Shown one piece after another: positions 1 to 7,967 of a stretch of DNA of 22,500 bases. The first letter of the stretch is position 1. The number at the start of each line of letters is the position of its first letter. A program made the position numbers and the translations under genes. The stretch spans positions 1,459,118 to 1,481,617 of the forward strand of contig RPFO01000084.1 in NCBI GenBank assembly GCA_009746045.1. Reading direction: 5' to 3'. The notes under the pieces were generated by a model, which worked only from the letters and a program-made list of their open reading frames with translations, was not told the DNA's origin and ran no database searches. Source of the stretch: Mesostigma viride. Taxonomy: Eukaryota > Streptophyta > Mesostigmatophyceae > Mesostigmatales > Mesostigmataceae.

Positions 1-1350
1 GGGCAAGGGGCAAGGGGCAAGGGCAAGGGGGCAAGGGGCAAGGGGGCAGGGGCAAGGGGCAAGGGGCAAGGGGGCAAGGGGCAAGGGGGCAAGGGGCAAG
101 GGGGCAAGGGGGCAAGGGGCAAGGGGCAAGGGGGCAAGGCAAGGGGCAAGGGGGCAAGGGGCAAGGGGCAAGGGGGCAAGGGGGCAAGGGGCAAGGGGCA
201 AGGGGGCAAGGGGGCAAGGGGCAAGGGGCAAGGGGGCAAGGGGGCAAGGGGGCAAGGGGGCAAGGGGGCAAGGGGCAAGGGGGCAAGGGGCAAGGGGCAA
301 GGGGGCAAGGGCAAGGGGGCAAGGGGGCAAGGGGGCAAGGGGGCAAGGGGGCAAGGGGGCAAGGGGCAAGGGGCAAGGGGCAAGGGGGCAAGGGCAAGGG
401 GCAAGGGGGCAAGGGGGCAAGGGGGCAAGGGGGCAAGGGGGCAAGGGGGCAAGGGGGCAAGGGGGCAAGGGGGCAAGGGGGCAAGGGGGCAAGGGGCAAG
501 GGGGCAAGGGGGCAAGGGGGCAAGGGGGCAAGGGGGCAAGGGGGCAAGGGGCAAGGGGGCAAGGGGCAAGGGGCAAGGGGCAAGGGGGCAAGGGGGCAAG
601 GGGCAAGGGGGCAAGGGCAAGGGGGCAAGGGGGCAAGGGGCAAGGGGCAAGGGGCAAGGGGGCAAGGGGGCAAGGGGGCAAGGGGGCAAGGGGGCAAGGG
701 GCAAGGGCAAGGGGGCAAGGGGGCAAGGGGGCAAGGGGCAAGGGGGCAAGGGGGCAAGGGGGCAAGGGGCAAGGGGCAAGGGGGCAAGGGGGCAAGGGGC
801 AAGGGGGCAAGGGGCAAGGGGGCAAGGGGGCAAGGGGCAAGGGCAAGGGGGCAAGGGGCAAGGGGGCAAGGGGGCAAGGGGGCAAGGGGCAAGGGGCAAG
901 GGGCAAGGGGCAAGGGGGCAAGGGGCAAGGGGGCAAGGGGCAAGGGGGCAAGGGGGCAAGGGGGCAAGGGGGCAAGGGGGCAAGGGGGCAAGGGCAAGGG
1001 GGCAAGGGGCAAGGGGCAAGGGGGCAAGGGGCAAGGGGCAAGGGGGCAAGGGGGCAAGGGGGCAAGGGGCAAGGGGCAAGGGGGCAAGGGGGCAAGGGGG
1101 CAAGGGGGCAAGGGGGCAAGGGGGCAAGGGGGCAAGGGGGCAAGGGGGCAAGGGGCAAGGGGGCAAGGGGCAAGGGGGCAAGGGGCAAGGGGGCAAGGGG
1201 GCAAGGGGCAAGGGGCAAGGGCAAGGGGGCAAGGGGCAAGGGGGCAAGGGGCAAGGGGGCAAGGGGCAAGGGGGCAAGGGGGCAAGGGGCAAGGGGCAAG
1301 GGGGCAAGGGGGCAAGGGGGCAAGGGGCAAGGGGGCAAGGGGGCAAGGGG
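1..1350. repeat. (G3-5)CAA simple-repeat array
   Basis: Uninterrupted array of 6 to 8-bp units made of 3 to 5 G followed by CAA, mostly GGGGCAA and GGGGGCAA, from the first base of the window. G-run length varies without an obvious higher order; one unit near 44 has CAG for CAA and one near 137 has only two G. All G are on the plus strand, so this strand has very high G-quadruplex potential and the complement is a C-rich tract. Relative to the coatomer zeta gene the array lies on the intron side of exon 3, so in that transcript it would be read as TTGCCCC. It does not match a canonical telomere unit. Confidence 0.97.
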
Positions 1351-1784
1351 AAGGGGGGAAGGGGGAAGGGGGGAAGGGGAAGGGGGGAAGGGGGAAGGGG
1401 GAAGGGGGAAGGGGGGAAGGGGGAAGGGGGAAGGGGGAAGGGGGAAGGGGGGAAGGGGGAAGGGGGGAAGGGGGAAGGGGGGAAGGGGGAAGGGGGAAGG
1501 GGGAAGGGGGGAAGGGGGAAGGGGGAAGGGGGAAGGGGGGAAGGGGGGAAGGGGGAAGGGGGGAAGGGGAAGGGGGAAGGGGGAAGGGGGAAGGGGGAAG
1601 GGGGAAGGGGAAGGGGAAGGGGGAAGGGGAAGGGGGAAGGGGGGAAGGGGGAAGGGGGAAGGGGGGAAGGGGGAAGGGGGAAGGGGGAAGGGGGGAAGGG
1701 GGAAGGGGGAAGGGGGAAGGGGGAAGGGGGAAGGGGGAAGGGGGAAGGGGGAAGGGGGAAGGGGGGAAGGGGGAGGGGGGGGAA
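1351..1784. repeat. (G4-6)AA simple-repeat array
   Basis: Second array directly abutting the first, with units of 4 to 6 G followed by AA. The switch from CAA to AA units is abrupt at about 1350, which suggests a separate amplification of a variant that lost the C. Purine-only on the plus strand, so triplex or quadruplex formation is plausible. No coding content. Confidence 0.97.
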
Positions 1785-2019
1785 AGATGGGGAGAAGGGG
1801 GATGACTGAAAAAAAAAGGAAATTTGGTTGGCAATCATCTCCAGAGGTAAGCAAGGCAGTTGAGTATGAAAAGGGGAGGAGGGTCCAGACGATAACAAAA
1901 GAAGACGAGGGGAAAGACCGCGGGGGGGGGACAGGACAAGCGCAGGGGAGAGGAAGGGCGGGGGACATGCAGGAAGGTTACACAGGGAGAGAAATGGTGG
2001 GGAGGGAAGGGGGGTGCGG
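1785..2019. other. Non-repetitive spacer between G-rich arrays
   Basis: About 235 bp of purine-rich but non-periodic sequence separating two arrays. On the minus strand an oligo-pyrimidine tract ending in CAG lies near 1806, which resembles a 3' splice site, but what follows runs straight into the C-rich array and does not match the next expected segment of coatomer zeta. I see no gene here; it is best read as part of intron 3 of that gene. Confidence 0.5.
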
Positions 2020-2316
2020 GGAGAGGGAGGGAGGGAGGGAGGGAGGGAGGGAGGGAGGGAGGGAGGGAGGGAGGGAGGGAGGGAGGAGGGAGGGAGGGAG
2101 GGAGGGAGGGAGGAGGGAGGGAGGGAGGGAGGGAGGGAGGGAGGAGGAGGGAGGGAGGGAGGAGGGAGGGAGGGAGGAGGGAGGAGGGAGGGAGGGAGGA
2201 GGGATGGAGGGAGGAGAGGGAGGGAGGGAGGGAGGGAGGAGGGAGGAGGGAGGGAGGGAGGGAGGGAGGGAGGGAGGGAGGGAGGGAGGGAGGGAGGGAG
2301 AGAGGGAGGGAGAGAG
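2020..2316. repeat. (GGGA)n / (GGGAGGA)n microsatellite
   Basis: Purine-only microsatellite based on GGGA with interspersed GGA units. It begins immediately beside the 5' splice site of coatomer zeta intron 3 (minus-strand donor at 2322-2316). On the transcript strand it reads CCCT or TCCC, a polypyrimidine run starting within 10 nt of the donor. A long open frame through it (roughly 1787-2404, plus strand) is only the repeat read as Arg-Glu-Gly-Gly and is not a gene. Confidence 0.95.
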
Positions 2317-2322
2317 GCTTAC

Positions 2323-2951
2323 CTCAATAACAATGCCAGCGCATCGTAGAAGGCCTGAAGCACGGAGACGAGAATTAGTTCGTTCTCGTCTTGGCTTCCG
2401 GTGACGTAGATATGGAGGTCCGATACGAACTTGAAGACGGTTATAACGTTGTCAAAAATGATGATCTCGGCTGAAAGTTAAGAGGCACGGCAACGCACGC
2501 ATATAGGAAATGCCAAACAAAAGTGCGGGCAATGTCGTGAGACGAGACTTATACAAAATATTGGCCGCCACAATTGACATATTGCCAGAAGCAAGATATA
2601 CGGCACGACCGAAGAAAGTATCTTACGTTCTCCGCGAGCATTTACACGCTGGGTTTTGGTGAAGAGCGATTTCTCAAAAGTTTGCTGGGCGCTCAGGAAT
2701 GGCCAATCCTGAGAATAATACTTGACAGCTACCCGCTTGCCTTCCGCATCCAAGACGATAATATTCTTAATCAGCGGGCACGACGCCTGCACAGCACAGA
2801 TATGCAAAAAATACAAATGATCCAGGTGTGCAAAAAGTGTTTGGGCGAACTCCGGTCAACAGCGCACAACTAGGGCCTCGTTGTGGGCGTTAACATTGGT
2901 GAACACAAACCAACAATAGCAGCAGTGAGACCCTCACGAGCCTACCTCCAT
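2323..2951 (-). CDS. COPZ: Coatomer subunit zeta (COPI zeta-COP), 5' exons only
   Basis: Zeta-COP is the small longin-fold subunit of the COPI F-subcomplex (with beta, gamma and delta) that coats Golgi-to-ER vesicles. Three coding exons read on the minus strand: 2951-2946 (ATG GAG, coding Met-Glu), 2786-2627 and 2470-2323. Introns are 2945-2787 (GTAGGC...GCAG), 2626-2471 (GTAAGA...TTTCAG) and one starting GTAAGC at 2322; phases 0 and 1 agree across the first two junctions. Exon 2 codes the hallmark [14 protein letters not shown], then VAVKYY and the [11 protein letters not shown] segment; exon 3 codes [17 protein letters not shown] and [10 protein letters not shown]. These match the conserved longin core in order. 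About 104 codons are present against a usual 150-210, so the C-terminal part must lie beyond the window start, past at least 2.3 kb of intron repeat, or is lost. Identification is strong; the two-codon first exon is inferred from splice signals and phase. Confidence 0.92.
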
Positions 2952-3510
2952 TCTTTCTTAGGTCCCAGCTGTCCTTGCCCCCGGCACGATAATCAAACTA
3001 CCATAAGCATGCAGCTTTCAAACCGGATGCGGTGTTAACGTTGACAAATCTAACTACAAGAGGACAGTTGCTCCCACGGAAATTATGTGCTTTTTTCCTC
3101 GGCTCCGGTTTATGATGCGACGTGTGCCAGGTGCCCAAACGGGCCTGGGTGGTAGGGAGTAGTACACGCTCGTGTGATGTGTCATCGTGTCCAATAGTGT
3201 CCACCATGTGTAGCTTGTCTCACTGGACCCGAGTGGGACCAGCGCTATAGTGGTCACGAGGGCCGACTTGTAGTCACGAGGGCCGCATGGCCCGAGTATC
3301 TGACGGTCAAATCTGCGAGTGGTACCAGGCAAAAAGGAATCACAGTGATCGCAGGGAATTTGGCTGTGCACTTGTCCCACTTGTGACCCCGCTTTCGGGG
3401 GACGGGGCGTCCGGCTCGGGGACCGGCGCGGCGCGGGTCTGGGCCTGGTCTGGGGACTCTCCCCGTCGCGGGTGGTGTCGCGGTCTGGGGACTGCCGTCG
3501 CGGTGCGAGG
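2952..3510. promoter_or_regulatory. Upstream region of the coatomer zeta gene; short direct repeat
   Basis: No convincing coding sequence. The part nearest 2952 should hold the 5' UTR and promoter of the minus-strand coatomer zeta gene, but I see no clear TATA box. A 13-bp direct repeat GTCACGAGGGCCG occurs at 3253-3265 and 3273-3285 (period 20). Positions 3380-3480 are strongly GC-rich with CpG-rich runs. Several overlapping open frames on both strands are side effects of GC content and match nothing I recognise. Confidence 0.4.
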
Positions 3511-3592
3511 GGACGACCATGTGCGTGGGTCAAAACCCCCCCACGTGTCCTGGACGACGATGTGCGTGGGCCAGAAAACCCCCACGTGTCCT
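3511..3592. repeat. 41-bp tandem repeat, two units, each a hairpin
   Basis: Two units of 41 bp (3511-3551 and 3552-3592) differ at a few positions. Each starts GGACGAC, contains CGTGGG followed by a C-rich spacer and CCCACG, so each can fold as a hairpin, and ends ACGTGTCCT; each unit thus includes one CACGTG hexamer. A degraded partial third unit (GCGTGTCCTGG) follows at 3610-3620. Function unknown. Confidence 0.8.
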
Positions 3593-3875
3593 GGCGCCCG
3601 TCCTGGGCTGCGTGTCCTGGATCCAGGAATTTAGGAGACGCATTCATATTACCCACCCACAACCGACAGGTATTTTAGGCGCAAGACACCGACACCACGG
3701 ACGAGAATTCGCCGTTCACAAAAGAAAGCGACGGTCGTCAAAGAAATGGACGCGAAACGGATGCGGGAAGAATGCCCTACTCCGGCATTAGGAAGAGGAT
3801 GCCGGAGGCCAGCGTGGCAGCGACGGGAGAGAAGGCAGAGCGGGCTATGGGCGTAGCCGGGCTGGTTTGTTTCAG
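3593..3875. other. Gene-poor stretch upstream of a decayed gene
   Basis: No firm gene. Short plus-strand open frames beginning at 3745 and 3799 could be 5' exon remnants of the pseudogene that follows, because a good 3' splice site (TTGTTTCAG, ending 3875) leads into its first readable exon. I cannot join them with confidence. Confidence 0.3.
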
Positions 3876-5410
3876 GCGCGCCCTCCCCCAACTGCTCCCC
3901 CAGCAGCAAACGGCGAGATATCGGAGGGCAGGCGCGAGTGCTTTGACTCGCGGAACCGCATGACCCTTCAAACGTTGAGGCGATATCAATCAGCATGGAA
4001 ACGTTTCTGTGCGTTTCATCACGCGACACCGGAGTATGCGGAGGGCTAGGAACACCTTTCTACAGTGGGGGCGGTCGAGCAGTATCTGGAAAGCCGAAAA
4101 GACACGGAGGCAGATGTATAATGCACTGTGGTTTCTGAGCTGTGTGTGTCCGGTCCCATGTTTCAAAGCACAACCTTACAAGTCTCTGCTGCTGCATCTG
4201 GGGCATCGGTCAGGCCGCAATTCACACGCTGTATTTCCCACTTTGTATTTGGATGCTGTCGAACCAATGTTTCACTCGTTGCAGGGGAAGGCCACCCTGG
4301 ATAAGGTCCTGAACGCGTTGGCATTTTTTCGCACTAGGTGGTACTTCATCCATGCGAAGGGCACAGCCCCCGACCTGGGTGAACATGAGGGAATCAAGAT
4401 TTACAAGGCATCTGCGTTATCGAGGTCCAAGGAGCGGGCCATTCCCGAGTAAGTGGTGGTGGTACTACTCTCTTTGGACATCTGGTTTGCCATGCTTCTC
4501 GGGATGAATTTCTCTCTGGCGTTCATGGTTTGCATTGTATGAACGCGGTGTTCATTTTTTGTGGCGATGCCCTTGTGTTTTGGTGCCCTACTCAGGAACG
4601 CGTAGCAGGATGCAGCAAGGCATATCACCACGTTGAAGTACGGCGACGCAGAGTTCAGGGCTGCTAACCGGCATTTCCTCGAGCTGAGCTGCGAGGGCAT
4701 GTTCGCGGACAGAGAGAGGCAACACCTTGCCAACCAGATGCGGTAAGAGTTTTCCCTAGCATGGCTATTACAATTGTATAGCATGGCTATTACAATACCT
4801 TTCTGGCTAGGTTGGTGTCCTTGCATGGTGTCAACACATATCTCTGAGCCTTCTGCAAGAACTTCAACAGCAATACTTGTAGTGCCTCCATGGTTTCTTA
4901 TTATAGTGGTACATGGGTTGCGCTGTATCACCAAGTTCATAGCCTTGCAGGCTTTGTCCACAAGTTCAATGTTGGTTGTGACCTGATCATGGTTTTTGTG
5001 GCATTTATGCTTGCTTGGGTACAAAGATTTTCGTTGTTGCCACGCCCGTCCCGACTTCCCCCCAATGCATACCCACCCAGAGCCGACTTCCTTGACAACC
5101 ACCTTACTGCATTGCGCTCCATGGGGACGCGCAAGACCAACCTGCAACCTGCCATGCGTGCTCGCGCTGCAATACCATACTGAGCCGTACGCTGAGACTG
5201 CGGTCATGATCTCCATGGTGGATTCTAAACAGCTCCGTAAAGGCGATGGCATGATACAGCATGTCAGGTGGTGGTGGATGGTTTGCAATGTCGGCACATG
5301 CCCCCGACTTGCAAGAGCCTCAACATGCGCAAGGAGTTCAAGGCCATGCACAACGAGAAGTTCCCGGGCGCATTGGCCGAGGTTGATGTAGGACATGTTG
5401 GGTCGATTTA
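3876..5410 (+). pseudogene. Decayed multi-exon gene, possibly Crypton-like tyrosine recombinase
   Basis: Readable exons: 3876-about 4097 after TTTCAG; 4285-4448 (acceptor GTTGCAG, donor GTAAGT); 4596-4742 (acceptor ACTCAG, donor GTAAGA); 5081 onward (acceptor ACCCAG); and a last stretch to the TAG at 5408-5410. Phases match from the second to the fourth exon. Exon 1 codes TLRRYQSAWKRFCAFHHATP and, after an in-frame TAG (4047-4049), VEQYLESRKDTEAD, which resembles the N-terminal core-binding helices of tyrosine recombinases. Exon 3 codes LKYGDAEFRAANRHFLELS, again only loosely like that family. Later text includes MISMVDSKQLRKGDGMIQHV and MRKEFKAMHNEKFPG in different frames. In-frame stops at 4047 (TAG), about 4098 (TAA), 4605 (TAG) and 5408 (TAG), plus at least two frame changes after 5150, mark it as decayed. 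I cannot see the catalytic R...HxxR...Y set, so the family call is weak; that this was once a spliced gene is better supported. Confidence 0.45.
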
Positions 5411-5642
5411 GGAGGTTGGTATCCAGGAGGCATCGACCCTTCGCCGTGCATCTCAAAATGGCCGGGGTGCCTGAACTTGGTGATTGGGCACTGCTACATC
5501 ATGCAGATTGTGCGTCTGCCATTGCAATTTCAGTGACCTGTGACCGGGATTCCACTGCACATGTGTGCAGTTTTTTCATATATAAGAGGCCCAGCAACCC
5601 GGCCAGATTGAGATGCAGCATACATGTGCACATGTGGGGTGA
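5411..5642. other. Flank left of the tandem duplication
   Basis: Present only once in the window. After the stop at 5408, the same frame continues for about 19 more codons (GIQEASTLRRASQNG), suggesting further remnant of the pseudogene. A TATATAAG box at 5579-5586 on the plus strand is a possible core promoter element but no transcript can be assigned to it. Homology to the second block starts at 5643. Confidence 0.35.
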
Positions 5643-6004
5643 TGATGTATTGCCTACTGAATACAGTTATGATCAATGTCATGCAAGCGTCTGTGTATCT
5701 TTTGTAGTGTATTAAATGAGATAACTATATGTTGGTTGTCTCATTTTCCCACTAATGTATGTAAAGTCATTCATGCTACACAACAAGACAGGGCAGGGAC
5801 ACCTGTCCAATTCTCTCACCCCGTCTCTCATGCATTGCCAAATATCATTAGGAGGCAGGGCTGGCAGGCCACAGGTAATATAAAAAGCTACTCACTCTAG
5901 GAGAGGCCGCGCACGGCATCCAGTGTGAGTGCAGTAGTCAGCATTAATAAATTCTCAATTTGAACAAAATGTGATGCATGTCCGGCCATAGGCCATAGGT
6001 AGGG
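5643..6004. other. AT-rich LINE target flank, copy A (copy B 13989-14350)
   Basis: No convincing gene on either strand. This is the sequence that lay beside the LINE integration site. The same 362 bp is at 13989-14350. A 74-codon plus-strand open frame in it has no recognisable features. Confidence 0.5.
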
Positions 6005-6026
6005 AGTATATATTTTCTCATTGATA
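6005..6026. repeat. Left target-site duplication of LINE copy A
   Basis: 22 bp starting AGTATATATT and ending TTGATA, next to the LINE 3' tail. Matches 11857-11878 at 20 of 22 positions; the mismatches are at the 11th and 16th bases. The equivalent pair in copy B is 14351-14372 and 20203-20224. Confidence 0.65.
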
Positions 6027-6052
6027 AAATTAAATTAAAAATTAAATTATAA

Positions 6053-6075
6053 CATGTCTCCGTTGGGAGATCATG
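6053..6075 (-). ncRNA. 3'-terminal hairpin of the LINE (copy B 14399-14421)
   Basis: Read on the minus strand: outer stem CATG/CATG, a bulged A on the 5' side, inner stem TCTCC/GGAGA, loop CAAC. Nine perfect pairs. An AT-rich tail of AATTT-type units follows at once (6027-6052) and then the target-site repeat. Position and structure fit a 3' recognition element for the element's own reverse transcriptase. A structurally identical hairpin with different stem bases is at 11915-11937 on the plus strand. Confidence 0.7.
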
Positions 6076-6173
6076 TAGCACATATTCCAGGTTGGATGGG
6101 TGGTGTGGAGGAAGCCGCGTAATCGAACTAACCTAACTCTAAGCTAGATCTAGTCTAGAAAAGCCTATCTACG

Positions 6174-7967
6174 CTACTCATCAAAACGGCTCCTCCGTTT
6201 GGGGGGAGGCGGCTTGCCCACAGGGGCTGGCGTGTGCGCCTTGACAATCTTCTTCCACCGCGTCTTGTCCTGCATGGCGGTCCAAAGACGGGAGAGAGAG
6301 TGGATGCGGTACTCAAACTGGGCTGGGACCACTAGGTCGTCCAGCAACATCTGGGTATAGGTCATGGCATGTTTCCCTACCTTTTTAGGAATGTTCTTGG
6401 GGCCAGGCCAGGTCAAAATGTGCCGCCCCGGTTGGCCGAGCCGCTGGGGACCGGCCAGACCAAGGGCGGTGTCGACCTGGCTGGTGCGAGCAAGATGTCC
6501 TACAAATGCTATCCTACGCTGTCTAATCTCGTCCGAAATACGCGGCATACCGTGATACAAAGACTCTAAGGACCTACGCTGAGAAAACCCGACATTCAGG
6601 ACCTGTCGGAGCATCCGGGTTACCGTGCCGTCTAGCTTGGCTGCCAGTGTTGCCGTGAGTGTCCATGCCTCGGCGCCATACGTGAGCACCGTGAGGACGA
6701 GGACCTTGAAGAGCATGCGCTTGCGGTGCTCGTCCAGGCCCTTGGAGCGCCAGTAGGTGTTGAGCGAACGGAGCTTGGCCCAGGAAAGGCCGATGCGGGT
6801 GTCCACATCGTCGGCAGTGTCCGGAAGCCAACTCCCCAACAGCTTGAAGCGGTCGCGGAGTGGGACCTCCGTCCCGTCTAGCAGGCGCGGCAGCGGGGGC
6901 GACTGGAGGCCCCAATCACCATCGCCTCAGTTTTGACACTAATCTCCAACCCCACCGCCCTCGCCTCCAGGCCCAGACAGTCCAGCCAGGTCTGAATGTG
7001 CTCGGGGCGCGCGATGAGGGTGGTGTCGTCCGCATAAATCAGGTCAGCCAGGCGGTAACCCGTGCTAACCCCGCCGTGCCCACGCTCGTTAAGGATGTCC
7101 AAGCCTGGCTCGAACCCCTTAAGAGCAGTAAAGCGCGCACGTGCCTGGCGCATGACGTGGTCCACGACAATAATGAACAGGTATGGAGACAGGACACAAC
7201 CTTGCCACACCCCGTGGTGAAGGGGGAATGGTGGGGTGGTGCCTTCCGCAGTCCGCACTACTGCCTGTGAGCCCTCATACAGTCGGCGAATGGCAGCAAT
7301 AAACGCTGGTGGCACGCGGTCCAGAGCTAGGATGGCCCAAAGAGCCTCCCAGAGGACCGTGTCAAAGGCCTTGATATAGTCAACAAAAATGAGGACCAGC
7401 GGCAAACTGTCAGGGGGAAGGCGACGCACCTCCTCCATCAACCGGCGCGCGACAAACACAGCCATGACAGTGTTACGACCACTACGGAAACCCATCTGAG
7501 ACTCACCCAGGTGTGGGTCCAGCGCGGCGCGGAGCCTGTGCAGCATCATGCGCATGAAGACCTTCAGCGCGGCGCTCTGGAGGCAGACACCCCGGTAGTT
7601 ACCGGGGTCAGCAGCAGAGCCCTTCTTGTACAGCATGACGCGGATGGCCGTCTGCCACTCAGCAGGCGGAGGCTCGTCAGAGAGCAGGACACGGTTGCAG
7701 AACGCCAGCAGAAGATCCCTAACCGCCAGATCAGGGGTCTTCAGCAGCTCAGCAGAAAGGTGGTCGGCACCGACCGCCGCATCGTACCGCAGGCGAGCAA
7801 GGGCGCCGTCCAATTCCTCCAAAGTGAAGGGGTGGACGACGTCGTTGGTGGCAAGGCAGCCCTCCTTCAAGGCGGGGACTTGGTAGTCCGCGGCCGAGGA
7901 GGGGGGCGCTGGCGGCGGCGGGGGTCCGGCGACCCCGAGGCGGGCGGCCGTCTCGGGGTGAAGCGGC
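6174..7967 (-). pseudogene. LINE ORF2, reverse transcriptase part, copy A (frameshifted C-terminus)
   Basis: RT half of ORF2 on the minus strand. The readable frame starts at the G9/C9 run (7968-7976). Downstream come motif A FVDYIKAFD (catalytic Asp in FVD), motif B GVWQGCVLSP, where the family normally has Arg for this Trp, and motif C YADD. A 1-nt deletion relative to copy B near 6895 (CAGCGGGGGCGA against CAGCGGTGGGCGA) shifts the frame, so the thumb-like C-terminal domain (LTYGAEAWTLT, RRIAFVGHLAR) is read only in another frame from there to the stop at 6174. The enzyme would be truncated just after the palm, so this copy is presumably inactive. Confidence 0.88.

Noticed and set aside
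1-1784. Telomere made of GGGGCAA or GGGGGAA
   Set aside because: Unit length and G number vary irregularly, the unit matches no telomere I know, and a host gene continues into it as an intron.
1787-2404. Long plus-strand open frame rich in Arg, Glu and Gly
   Set aside because: It is the GGGA microsatellite translated, and it overlaps coatomer zeta exon 3 antisense.
2574-2873. 99-codon plus-strand open frame
   Set aside because: Antisense to coatomer zeta exon 2 and intron 1; no family features.
4401-5456. 351-codon minus-strand open frame
   Set aside because: Antisense to several plus-strand exons with good splice sites; the sequence is Cys/Ser/His-rich without recognisable motifs.
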